From Bin5 sp965200685 (GTDB taxonomy: Bacteria > Chloroflexota > Anaerolineae > Caldilineales > Caldilineaceae): a stretch of 64,000 nt of DNA. This document shows, piece after piece, positions 17,239 to 25,517 of the stretch; the stretch's first letter is position 1; every line of letters starts with the position of its first letter. Position numbers and translations under genes: made by a program. The notes under the pieces are model-generated. The model searched no databases. It was given only the letters and a program-made list of their open reading frames with translations, and was not told the origin of the DNA. The DNA lies in contig OZ241379.1 in assembly GCA_965200685.1 (NCBI GenBank), positions 62,001-126,000 on the forward strand, written 5' to 3'.

Positions 17239-18117
17239 ATGTCCCACAAAGCCGAACTTCTTCTTGATGCCCATGCTCTAGTTGGCGAAGGTCCCCTCTG
17301 GGATGCAGATGCCAATGTGCTGTGGTGGGTGGATATCATGAGCAGCAAACTGTACGCCTACGACCCGGAGACGGGAGACAACCGGGAATGGGACGTGGGG
17401 CAGCACGTGGGAACAGTTGTGCAGCGGGCGAGCGGCGGGCTACTGTTGGCCCTACAGGACGGCTTCGCGGCATATGATCCGGTCAATAATGCCCTGGAGA
17501 TGCTCGTCGACCCGGAGGCACATCTGCCCGGCAACCGCTTCAACGATGGCAAATGTGACCCGGCCGGCCGCTTCTGGGCGGGTACAATGGCCTACGAGAA
17601 TCCGTCCAATCAGGGCAGTCTCTACCGCCTAGACACAGATCATAGCGTCCACAACATGGTCGGAGACATCGGCATCTCCAATGGTATCATCTGGAGCTTA
17701 GATGCCAAGACCATGTACTACACCGACTCCCTTGATTTCGCCATTCGGGCCTACGACTACGATGTGGAGACGGGCGACATCCACAATGAACGAGTGATCA
17801 TCGACATTCCCGAAGAGATGGGCATTGCTGATGGCTTTACCATTGACGAAGAGGGCATGCTGTGGGTGGCCCATTTCCGCGGCGCACGGGTGCGTCGCTG
17901 GAATCCCGACACTGCTGAAATGCTGGAGGAAATCGAGTTGCCCACCTCCTGTATAACCGCATGCGCGTTCGGCGGCCCGAACCTAGAGCAACTGTACATT
18001 ACCAGTGCTTCCTATCGACTGCGTGATGCCGAGAAGGCCCAGGAGCCACACGCGGGCGGGCTGTTTGTCGCGCAGCCAGGGGTACGAGGAGTTCCATCGG
18101 ACAAGTTTCGAGGCTAA
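17239..18117 (+). CDS. SMP-30/gluconolactonase/LRE-family protein
   Basis: With the start at ATG 17239, which has a CGGAGGAAT Shine-Dalgarno, the product has 292 residues. The six-bladed propeller signatures are clear: G-E-G-P-L-W-D with the metal Glu near the N-terminus, N-R-F-N-D-G-K-C-D-P-x-G-R-F-W-A-G-T-M in the middle, G-I-S-N-G-I-I-W and D-G-F-T-I-D-E-E-G. The metal ligands (Glu, Asn, Asp) are retained. Members hydrolyse sugar lactones in sugar-acid catabolism. The C-terminus is four bases from a lipoprotein gene. Confidence 0.9.
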   Translation: MSHKAELLLDAHALVGEGPLWDADANVLWWVDIMSSKLYAYDPETGDNREWDVGQHVGTVVQRASGGLLLALQDGFAAYDPVNNALEMLVDPEAHLPGNRFNDGKCDPAGRFWAGTMAYENPSNQGSLYRLDTDHSVHNMVGDIGISNGIIWSLDAKTMYYTDSLDFAIRAYDYDVETGDIHNERVIIDIPEEMGIADGFTIDEEGMLWVAHFRGARVRRWNPDTAEMLEEIELPTSCITACAFGGPNLEQLYITSASYRLRDAEKAQEPHAGGLFVAQPGVRGVPSDKFRG

Positions 18118-18120
18118 GCC

Positions 18121-19035
18121 ATGAAGGGTTCCCCGAGGAAATGGCTCCCCTACAATTTGACGCTTCTGATTCTCATAACCCTCTTTTCCGCTGCCTGCTC
18201 TTCAGCAGAGAATTCCATCTCTCAGGTTGCGGATGCGCCTATGAGGGTAGAAGTGGCAGCGGAGGAAGCTGCCAATGGCTCGATGACAGAGGCGGCCCGC
18301 TTGGCGAACACACGCAAAATCATCGCCAATGTAGATATCTCGCTAGTTGTGGCCGAGACAGAAGCAGCAGTGGCGCAGATCGAAATGATGGTTGCTGCAT
18401 TGGGCGGCTATGTGGCCAAGGCCGATCTCTCCAAAAGCAGATATGGCGAGAGGGAGGTGCTAGAGGGCTCGCTCATGCTACGAGTGCCGGCCGAAAGTCT
18501 GGAAGATGCGCTGGAGAGCTTGCAGGCTTTGGCAACCGATGTACGCAATCTGAACGTCAACCGCCAAGATGTGACCGAGCAGTACAGTGACCTAGAAGCC
18601 CAACTGCACAATCTGCGGGCCACGGAAAAAGAGTTGCTGGCCCTGCTGGCGGAGATACGTCAAAAGCCCACTGCTACCGCAGAGGATATTCTAGCCGTCT
18701 ACCGCAGCCTGACGGAGATTCGCGGGGAAATTGAGATCCTGCAAGGACGTAAGAATCTGCTGGACAACCAAATCGGCTTCTCTACCATACAGGTGGACCT
18801 GATCCCGGATGCCATCAACCGGCCGATCGTTGAGGAACGCTGGAATGTAACTAGGCCGGTGCGGAATGCACTGCGGGCCCTGGTGAACTCACTGCAGGGG
18901 TTGGCAACAGCCCTGATCTGGGTGCTCCTATACCTGACGCCGCTCCTGCTTCTGTTTTTACTCCCGCTGGTGGTTGTGGCCTGGCTGGTGCGGTTGTGGC
19001 TACGTCGTCGCCTGCACATGAAGAAAATACAATAG
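18121..19035 (+). CDS. DUF4349 lipoprotein with C-terminal membrane segment
   Basis: The 304-residue protein has a signal peptide ending at a lipobox (S-A-A-C, Cys near 27), a central alpha/beta-plus-coiled-coil region containing G-G-Y-V-A-K-A-D and the R-V-P-A-E-S-L-E-D-A-L pattern typical of DUF4349, and one strong C-terminal transmembrane helix (about 260-292) with a basic tail. The coiled coil spans roughly residues 145-220. Family function is unknown, though it is envelope-associated. It begins four bases after the lactonase stop, so the two are probably co-transcribed. Confidence 0.85.
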   Translation: MKGSPRKWLPYNLTLLILITLFSAACSSAENSISQVADAPMRVEVAAEEAANGSMTEAARLANTRKIIANVDISLVVAETEAAVAQIEMMVAALGGYVAKADLSKSRYGEREVLEGSLMLRVPAESLEDALESLQALATDVRNLNVNRQDVTEQYSDLEAQLHNLRATEKELLALLAEIRQKPTATAEDILAVYRSLTEIRGEIEILQGRKNLLDNQIGFSTIQVDLIPDAINRPIVEERWNVTRPVRNALRALVNSLQGLATALIWVLLYLTPLLLLFLLPLVVVAWLVRLWLRRRLHMKKIQ

Positions 19036-19049
19036 CCCTGTGCCAGCAC

Positions 19050-19907
19050 TTAGCCCTTCAATGCCCCGAAGGTCAAGCCACCGGTGATGTACTTCTCCAA
19101 AGCCATGCCGGCAACGACCACCGGGATAACACTGACGAGAGAGATGGCACTCATGTTCCACCATTCGGTGTAGCCGGTCTGGCTGACCTGCATAGTCATG
19201 AACAGTGGAATCGTGATCGACTCCCGGAAGGTCAGGGTGAGGGCAACTAGGTATTCGTTCCAGGCCCCGATGAGGGAGAGGACAAACACAGCCACGAGAC
19301 CCGGCGCGGCCAGGGGCATGGCAATACGGAAGAGAACCCCCAGGCGGTTGGCCCCATCGATCATCGCGCTCTCCTCGATCTCGACCGGCAACCCTTCAAA
19401 GAAATCCCGCATAACCCAGACGATAAAAGGAATGGCTCCGCTGCTGTAAACGATAATCAAGGCCGTTCGGGTGTCAAGGAGCTTCAACTCCCGGAACATG
19501 ACCAGAAAGGCGAGGATGAACAACGCGCCCGGGAACATGCGTTGGGACATGAAGCCCAGGACGATAGAGTTGTTGCGGCCGCCATAGTCAAAGCGGGCCA
19601 GAGCATAACCGGCACTGGAGCCGATGACCAGCGCGATCGCCGAAGAGACGAACGCGACGACCACACTGTTCATAAATGGATCGAGAAACCAAGTGAGCCG
19701 GTCCACAAACAAATAGCGCCAAGCATGCAGCCCTGGTTGAAAATCAATGAATGGCAGATATGTCGCCCGAATCGACATATCAATGGGGTTCTTAAAGGAT
19801 GTGATCACCACCCAATACATGGGGAAGAGCAGAACGAACGACCAAAAGACTAGAATGCCATAGGAGACAATCCTGCGAAACCGTTTCTGTGCGTGAAGTC
19901 CCATCAT
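19050..19907 (-). CDS. Carbohydrate ABC transporter permease, MalG type
   Basis: The 285-residue protein has six hydrophobic segments and the cytoplasmic EAA loop reading E-I-E-E-S-A-M-I-D-G-A-N followed by a P-L-A-A-P-G segment, which docks onto the ATPase. An N-E-Y motif in the last third is typical of MalG-like subunits. The start overlaps the stop of the MalF-type gene by four bases. No ATPase gene is adjacent, so a shared multi-sugar ATPase elsewhere (MsmK type) is likely. Confidence 0.93.
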   Translation of the reverse strand: MMGLHAQKRFRRIVSYGILVFWSFVLLFPMYWVVITSFKNPIDMSIRATYLPFIDFQPGLHAWRYLFVDRLTWFLDPFMNSVVVAFVSSAIALVIGSSAGYALARFDYGGRNNSIVLGFMSQRMFPGALFILAFLVMFRELKLLDTRTALIIVYSSGAIPFIVWVMRDFFEGLPVEIEESAMIDGANRLGVLFRIAMPLAAPGLVAVFVLSLIGAWNEYLVALTLTFRESITIPLFMTMQVSQTGYTEWWNMSAISLVSVIPVVVAGMALEKYITGGLTFGALKG

Positions 19908-20851
19908 TCTTTCCCCATCGCCCTTCTTGTCAAGACCAGATATGCGCCGCCGAAGATCAGTAACACCAATAAGAGAAAATAGGCCTGGCTGCTGCCGAAG
20001 GCCAGATCCCCCCCCTTGACACCAGTGCGATAGATGGCCAATGTCACCGATTCGGTGGCCTGGCCCGGGCCCCCACCGGTGAGAACCATAATGATATCCA
20101 CGACTTTGAAGGCATCAATAATACGGATCAGCAAGGCTGTCATGGTAATCGGCATGATCAGGGGAACGGTGATACGCCAGAACGCCTGCAACTGATTGGC
20201 CCCATCCACCCGCGCCGCCTCATGCAGGTCCGGTGGTACGCCCTGCAGAGCCGCCAGTAGCATCAGAATCATAAAGGAACTCCACTGCCAGACATCAATC
20301 ACCATGAGCGCAATCATCGCCCAAGTGGGGCTGGTCAGCCACGGGATGCCCTCAAACCCGAGGCCGCGCAGGATTTCATTGATGGGCCCGATATCCTCCT
20401 GAAACAGCATGCGCCCGACGATAAATGATACCACGACCGGACTGACCATCAGTGGCATCAAGAACCAAGTACGGAACAGCTTTTGGCCACGGGTGATGTT
20501 ATTCAGTGCCAGCGCGATCACCAGACCGATAATGAGCTGGGTCGGGACAACGCCCAACATAAAGACCACTGTATTGCGAGCCGTGCGCCAGAAGGAACGA
20601 TTGGCCAACAGCTTTTCGAAATTCGCCAGGCCGACAAATTTCGTGTCTACGCCGATGCGGAAGAGGTGCAGATCTGTGAACGCGGCGTAGAGGGTCCAGA
20701 GCACAGGGATCGCCAGCAGAACGACAATGATGGCGACGGCCGGCAGCAGAAAAATCCACTTCCAGATGTTGTCCCGAATCTCAAAGCGAGAGCGTTTCGG
20801 GAAGCCAGCTACAAAGGGACGGGGCGAGGCGTTGCGGGTTTCAGTTGCCAT
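19904..20851 (-). CDS. Carbohydrate ABC transporter permease, MalF type
   Basis: Using the ATG at 20851 the protein has 315 residues; longer in-frame starts would add a cysteine-containing stretch not typical of the family. The EAA loop reads L-H-E-A-A-R-V-D-G-A-N followed by P-L-I-M-P, and about six transmembrane helices are visible. It sits between the solute-binding protein gene upstream and the MalG partner downstream. Substrate cannot be deduced beyond a sugar or sugar derivative. Confidence 0.92.
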   Translation of the reverse strand: MATETRNASPRPFVAGFPKRSRFEIRDNIWKWIFLLPAVAIIVVLLAIPVLWTLYAAFTDLHLFRIGVDTKFVGLANFEKLLANRSFWRTARNTVVFMLGVVPTQLIIGLVIALALNNITRGQKLFRTWFLMPLMVSPVVVSFIVGRMLFQEDIGPINEILRGLGFEGIPWLTSPTWAMIALMVIDVWQWSSFMILMLLAALQGVPPDLHEAARVDGANQLQAFWRITVPLIMPITMTALLIRIIDAFKVVDIIMVLTGGGPGQATESVTLAIYRTGVKGGDLAFGSSQAYFLLLVLLIFGGAYLVLTRRAMGKE

Positions 20852-20994
20852 AAGTACGCATTCGACTCCACTACATTCTGTGGCAGATAGGCACACCAGC
20901 TAGCTCTGCCGGCTGTGATGCAACAAAGAGAACGGCCGGAGATGGAGAGGCCGACGCAGCCCCCCATCTCCTACGCGCGGATAGACCGTCTCCG

Positions 20995-22518
20995 TTATTG
21001 GCCCAAGGTGCGGGCATACAGTTCTGCCTGGTGCTGCAAGCCACCCATCCGCTCACTGACCTCGTTGAACGCGGCCGCGACTTCGTCCAGCGCGTCCTGA
21101 GGTGAAAGTTCGTTCGCCAAAGCCTTTGAGATGCCCAGCTCCAATGCGTCACGATACTGCACCCAACCACCAAAGGCCTGGTCCGTGACAGCGTTGGGAT
21201 GGTCCAACGTCTCCCCGGCCGCGTTCAGATAGTCGAGTGCCACTTCCTCGCCCAGTTCCAACGGACCGTTGGCGAACTCGTCTACCGCTTCCATCTGGCT
21301 GAAGCGATAAGGGCTGGCCCCAGTCAGATTGGTGACGAACCACAGCCCGCTCTCCGGCTTTGTCAGATGAGTGACGAACCCCCATACTGCATCGTAGGCT
21401 AGATCGTCCACCTGGGAAGAGACAGCGATCACCCAGCCGCCGAAAGCATGGAAAGGCGCATGGCTGGGTGTATCAAAGTAATCCCATTCGCCAGTCTGGG
21501 AGTTCCAAACTTCGTGAGAGCCGGGCAGAATGTTGTAACCCTGCTTGCCCTGAATAATGGAACTCTCCCCTTGGGCCGCGGACGTGACCGCATCCCAGTT
21601 GTACGTTTGGACGATGCGCCCACCATTCATGGCGTTGAGTGAATCACCATAGGTGAAGTTGGTACCCCCGGGCGGAGCCCAGTTCTGCATCTCTTCGACC
21701 CATTCGGTTAAGGCGCGTACAAATCCAGGGTTGTTGACCCGGGCCTCGCCGGTCTTCAGATCGATGAAGTAGGCCGGGTCGTCAGGGTGCTTGGCGTAAG
21801 CGGTGGCACGCGAGTTGAAGCCCCACCAGAGGGTGTCGCCCCGTTTGGTCATACAACCTGCGCCGAAGTCATCTTCCTCGCCGTTGTCGTTCCAATCCCA
21901 ACCGCTAAAGAACTCACAGATATTTCGCCACTGCTCCCAAGTCTCCGCACCGGTTTCAGGCGACAACTCATAGCCGTATGTGTCTACAAAGCGGCTGTTG
22001 ATCTCCTCATCGGCGAATAGATCCTTACGGAAGGAATAGTAGTGGATGTCGCCATCATAGGGCAGGGCATAGATGTTCCCTTCCCAAGAAAGCGTGTTGA
22101 CGATACCCGGTAGGACATCATCGAAATCAATCGCTTCTAGCACATCATCCGGCACCTGCTGCAATGCACCAGCATTGATCACATCGGCGCGGGCGTTGCT
22201 GGGGAACTGGAAGATATCTGCTAGGTAGGTGTCGGTGGCCACGGACTGCATGATTTTGTCGGTCAGATCCTGTTGGCCAAACGCGCCCCGCTCCAATTTG
22301 TAGCCGTTTTCCTCAACCCACGGCAACATGAATTGCTCAACCCGGGCCCCCATGCCATCCAGCCCGGCATAGCGGATGACGATCGTTTCCATTGACACGG
22401 CAGCTTCCCCACCGCCCATCTGTGGCGCGGCCGGCGGAGCACAGGCAGCTAGGGCCGCGACACCGGCTGTACCAGCGGCCAACCGGAGAAATTCACGCCT
22501 ACTCAATCGACTCTGCAT
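20995..22518 (-). CDS. ABC transporter substrate-binding lipoprotein for carbohydrates
   Basis: The 507-residue protein begins S-R-L-S-R-R-E-F-L-R-L, a twin-arginine-like signal, and ends its leader in the lipobox L-A-A-C. The mature part is a family-1 solute-binding fold with several Trp-rich segments, common in sugar binders. An AAGGAGG Shine-Dalgarno precedes the ATG. It is the first gene of the importer operon, downstream of a promoter carrying a tandem 10-base repeat. Confidence 0.9.
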   Translation of the reverse strand: MQSRLSRREFLRLAAGTAGVAALAACAPPAAPQMGGGEAAVSMETIVIRYAGLDGMGARVEQFMLPWVEENGYKLERGAFGQQDLTDKIMQSVATDTYLADIFQFPSNARADVINAGALQQVPDDVLEAIDFDDVLPGIVNTLSWEGNIYALPYDGDIHYYSFRKDLFADEEINSRFVDTYGYELSPETGAETWEQWRNICEFFSGWDWNDNGEEDDFGAGCMTKRGDTLWWGFNSRATAYAKHPDDPAYFIDLKTGEARVNNPGFVRALTEWVEEMQNWAPPGGTNFTYGDSLNAMNGGRIVQTYNWDAVTSAAQGESSIIQGKQGYNILPGSHEVWNSQTGEWDYFDTPSHAPFHAFGGWVIAVSSQVDDLAYDAVWGFVTHLTKPESGLWFVTNLTGASPYRFSQMEAVDEFANGPLELGEEVALDYLNAAGETLDHPNAVTDQAFGGWVQYRDALELGISKALANELSPQDALDEVAAAFNEVSERMGGLQHQAELYARTLGQ

Positions 22519-22595
22519 CGTTTTGCCTCCTTGGCAAAGGTAAATATGGATACGTCTCTATACGCGAAACGCTCACGATTTCTAAGAGCATGAAA

Positions 22596-22625
22596 AGTAT
22601 AGAGCAAAATGCCGCAAAATGCCAA
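22596..22625 (-). promoter_or_regulatory. Promoter of the sugar importer operon
   Basis: On the minus strand TTGGCA (22625-22620) and TATACT (22601-22596) are 18 bases apart. Initiation would be near 22588, giving about 70 bases of leader before the substrate-binding protein start. Confidence 0.6.
22604..22623 (+). repeat. Perfect tandem repeat of GCAAAATGCC over the importer promoter
   Basis: Two identical 10-base units abut each other (22604-22613, 22614-22623) and cover the spacer and most of the -35 element of the minus-strand promoter. Spacing of one helical turn would place two protein-binding sites on the same DNA face, which fits a repressor operator. The regulator is not in this window by obvious linkage. 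Confidence 0.5.
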
Positions 22626-22755
22626 CTTGAGGATAGACGTATCAACAACCTTTTGTCTGCCTCAGGATTTAGCAGATTATCAGGAATATACCAAGGTATT
22701 GGGATGACCACATGTGGGTTCTGTCCTGTTCATCCTTCGTACCCTGATTCAATAG

Positions 22756-22784
22756 TTGAATCTTCTACCCTGAGATTGTATACT
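22756..22784 (+). promoter_or_regulatory. Promoter of the aldo/keto reductase gene
   Basis: TTGAAT at 22756-22761 and TATACT at 22779-22784 are separated by exactly 17 bases. Initiation near 22791 leaves about 36 bases before the ATG at 22827, which has an AAGGAGAGG Shine-Dalgarno. Confidence 0.68.
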
Positions 22785-22826
22785 ACGGCGCAGATTCAGT
22801 AACGATCTGTACACAAGGAGAGGCTG

Positions 22827-23828
22827 ATGCAATATGTGAATTTCGGAACCGCAGGCGTGAAGGTATCCCGTGTAGCCTTGGGGTTGGGCCTACGCGGGCA
22901 GGGCGATGAAAAAGAGGCGAGACATCTGGTTGCCGCTGCCTTGGACCGGGGGATCAATCTGTTTGACTGTGCCAATATTTATGGCCTGCTGGACGACCGG
23001 CGCAATCGTGGCACATCAGAAAGAGTACTGGGTAAGGCACTCAAGGGGCAACGGGATGAGGTTATCATTACGTCAAAGGTCTTCGGTAGCATTGGCCCCA
23101 GCCCCAATGACAGCGGCCTCTCCCGGTATCACATCCTGCGAGAGGTGGAACGCTCGTTGCAGAGGCTGGACACCGACCGCATCGATGTCTACCTGCTGCA
23201 CGGGCGGGATACATGCACGCCGCAGGAAGAGACATTCCGCGCGTTGGATACCCTCGTACAGCAGGGAAAGATCCGCTATGTAGGCATCTGCAATCACCAA
23301 GCCTGGCAGGTGGTGCAGGCCCTGCGGGTACAGGACCATATCAACGCCACGCCGTTGATTACGCTACAGAATCCCTATAATCTGCTCAACCGCGCCCTAG
23401 AGCGGGAGATCTTTCCCATGGTGGCGGAGATGGGCTTAGGGCTGATGGCGTACAGCCCACTAGGGGTCGGCCTGCTCAGTGGCGCGTACCAGCCCAATTC
23501 TCTGCCGCAGGCGAATAGCCTATGGGGTGGCCGGCGCCGGCATGCCTTTCAGGAGGTGGTGAAGGACCGAGTCGCGGACGTGGTCGCGGCGGTCATGGCC
23601 GTGGCCGAGCGGCTGAACGCCACGCCCGCGCAGGTAGCCCAAGCATGGATTCTTTCCCATCAGGAAGTGACGTGCATTATCTCCGGCGCGGACGTCGCTT
23701 CACAGATTGAAGACACGGCCGCGGCCGTGGATCTGACATTGCCGGCCGAGGAGACCGAGCGGCTCAACCAAGTCTCCAGCGGCCTGCAAACGGTCCTCGA
23801 TGGCTCAATCTTTGAGCCAGACCGCTAA
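22827..23828 (+). CDS. Aldo/keto reductase
   Basis: The 333-residue TIM-barrel oxidoreductase keeps the catalytic tetrad: D47 and Y52 in F-D-C-A-N-I-Y-G, K84 in I-T-S-K-V-F-G and H125 in Y-L-L-H-G. The C-terminal I-I-S-G-A-D segment is where NADPH-binding members have their phosphate loop. It diverges from a sugar ABC importer and may reduce an imported sugar or its oxidised derivative. The gene converges with a DNA methyltransferase 25 bases downstream. Confidence 0.92.
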   Translation: MQYVNFGTAGVKVSRVALGLGLRGQGDEKEARHLVAAALDRGINLFDCANIYGLLDDRRNRGTSERVLGKALKGQRDEVIITSKVFGSIGPSPNDSGLSRYHILREVERSLQRLDTDRIDVYLLHGRDTCTPQEETFRALDTLVQQGKIRYVGICNHQAWQVVQALRVQDHINATPLITLQNPYNLLNRALEREIFPMVAEMGLGLMAYSPLGVGLLSGAYQPNSLPQANSLWGGRRRHAFQEVVKDRVADVVAAVMAVAERLNATPAQVAQAWILSHQEVTCIISGADVASQIEDTAAAVDLTLPAEETERLNQVSSGLQTVLDGSIFEPDR

Positions 23829-23853
23829 CGCGATGGAACGCTTTACTCGTCCC

Positions 23854-24816
23854 CTATTCATCTTTTGCTTCCTCAAACAGCATCTGTTGGGCCGACTTGG
23901 GGGCTTCCACATAGCCCCCACCGGATTCAAAGGCCAGCCTCTGCAGTGCGCCCTGATGGAACTCTGGTACAATCTCAAAGCCGATGAAATATCTGTTGAG
24001 TCTCTGTGCAGCGACAGCAGTAGTTCCGCTTCCCATGAACGGGTCAAGCACAACCTGCTCTTCCCTAGTTGTCAACTTGAGCAGAAATTCAATGAGTTTC
24101 AACGGCTTTTGGGCCTCATGGATTCTGTGCTCACCTTTTTGGAACCCAAATTCTAAGAGATTTGTTGGGTTCGTGCCATGGATCTGGCATGCATCTAGGT
24201 TCATTGCCCCCACGCCGTGTTCTAGGATGTTGTCAGTAATGGTGCTGCCGATCTGATAAGGCTTGATGAACCAAGCTATCGGCTCATATACAGGTGCAAG
24301 GTTCCCGAGACGCCAACCATACCACGCGGCGGCCTGTTCCTCTAATCCGCGTCGTTCAAAGACAATACTTACTCTCTGGGCCCGATGGTGCGCCGCCCCT
24401 TTCTTCCAAGCTAGGATATCCTTCAGCAGAAAACCGCTGTCTTCAAAAGCGTTAATGATCCGGTGTATAGTACGACGTGCGCCGAACACGAAGAGGGATG
24501 CACCGTTCTTCATTTTCGGCAAAACCATTTCGGCCCAGCTCTGACACCACTGCTGATATTCTCGTCCGCTGTTTCTGTCCGCCTGTGACCATCCATTGAT
24601 CGGCTTACCCCGTCTCTTAAAGGCAGTCTTCCCAACTTGAGCTGGCGATTGCCCCAACAGTGCCGAGTTCCTGTTGTTATGTAAAACATCCCAATCATCC
24701 AGATTAATTCCATATGGAATATCCGAAAGAAAAAGGTCAATACTATTCTCCGTCAGATGTGGAATATAGTCTCGGCAGTCTCCTAGTGTAATCTTATCTA
24801 AATACGCTTCGTTCAT
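23854..24816 (-). CDS. Beta-class DNA methyltransferase (N6-adenine or N4-cytosine)
   Basis: Motif IV is near the N-terminus as D-I-P-Y-G (a DPPY variant) and motif I is near the C-terminus as D-P-F-M-G-S-G-T-T, the order of beta-class amino-methyltransferases. A K-P-L-K-L-I-E-F-L-L-K motif precedes motif I as usual. Several starts are possible; ATG at 24816 has the best-spaced GGAG, giving 320 residues. It is unrelated in sequence to the three Mod proteins in this locus. No cognate nuclease sits next to it except the type III res gene two genes upstream. Confidence 0.88.
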   Translation of the reverse strand: MNEAYLDKITLGDCRDYIPHLTENSIDLFLSDIPYGINLDDWDVLHNNRNSALLGQSPAQVGKTAFKRRGKPINGWSQADRNSGREYQQWCQSWAEMVLPKMKNGASLFVFGARRTIHRIINAFEDSGFLLKDILAWKKGAAHHRAQRVSIVFERRGLEEQAAAWYGWRLGNLAPVYEPIAWFIKPYQIGSTITDNILEHGVGAMNLDACQIHGTNPTNLLEFGFQKGEHRIHEAQKPLKLIEFLLKLTTREEQVVLDPFMGSGTTAVAAQRLNRYFIGFEIVPEFHQGALQRLAFESGGGYVEAPKSAQQMLFEEAKDE

Positions 24817-24972
24817 GCTGGCCATCACTCCAAGGTAAGAATCCTGTTCTCGGCAACTGATTGAATAGATTGAATTTTATTGTTATCCAGTACTTTCGGT
24901 TCTCCACTTGCTCTTTGGGAATCACCACAATTTTCATATTAACCCATAGTATAGATAGGTGGTATCTTGCAA

Positions 24973-25410
24973 TCAGATAAGATGTTCAATGTCAATACCG
25001 CCCCACTTGTCACAAAGGTATTCAGCAACGAGACGTCTGTGACAATGGTGGGGTTGGTGCTCACTGCACAGAAGGCAGGCATTGGCAAAGAGTTCAGGTT
25101 TGAAGGCTTCTTCGATCTTGCGAGAAGCCATGAGATCACGAAAATCTCGCTCATAGATTTCCCACGGACCCTTTTGTTTCTTGTACGCATTCAGGATATC
25201 TTGCGTGGGTGCAAGTTCCGGCAGATGCAGGTAGTCAATCTTTCCGATTTCTCGCAGAAAATACTGGAGATCGTCCCTCTTCGCAAAACCAGAGAGCTGC
25301 GAGCGGTTGTTTAAGCGAGTATCAACCAACCTACACACCCCTGCCTCTTTGAGTTTGGTAAAGAACATTTCGGCACTCTTCTGGGTAAAGCCGATGGTGA
25401 AGAGTTTCAT
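24973..25410 (-). CDS. DUF488 family protein
   Basis: Started at the ATG at 25410, preceded by GGAG, the protein has 145 residues. It opens with the F-T-I-G-F-T strand typical of DUF488 and ends with C-L-L-C-S-E-H-Q-P-H-H-C-H-R-R-L-V-A, the conserved Cys/His-rich block. The biochemical role of DUF488 is not established. Here it follows the res gene on the same strand after about 107 bases and precedes a DNA methyltransferase, suggesting an accessory role in the restriction island. Confidence 0.85.
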   Translation of the reverse strand: MKLFTIGFTQKSAEMFFTKLKEAGVCRLVDTRLNNRSQLSGFAKRDDLQYFLREIGKIDYLHLPELAPTQDILNAYKKQKGPWEIYERDFRDLMASRKIEEAFKPELFANACLLCSEHQPHHCHRRLVAEYLCDKWGGIDIEHLI

Positions 25411-25517
25411 ATCTGCTCCATTTTGATCAGGATCTACAGGAGTATAGCTAGAGATTGAGAGTGAGAGAATCCTGATTCGATTGTGATTCTTCACGACCTT
25501 CTGTATGGATAATCTCC

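Larger units (their letters stand above)
22519..22826 (+). other. 308-base divergent regulatory region
   Basis: This gap separates the importer operon (minus) from the aldo/keto reductase gene (plus). It holds one well-formed promoter in each direction and a tandem 10-base repeat over the minus-strand promoter. No gene is supported. The shared region suggests joint control of sugar uptake and reduction. Confidence 0.6.

Noticed and set aside
23797..23822. Hairpin GGCTCA-TGAGCC at the end of the aldo/keto reductase gene as a terminator
   Set aside because: The stem is only six bases, lies within coding sequence and has no T-run.
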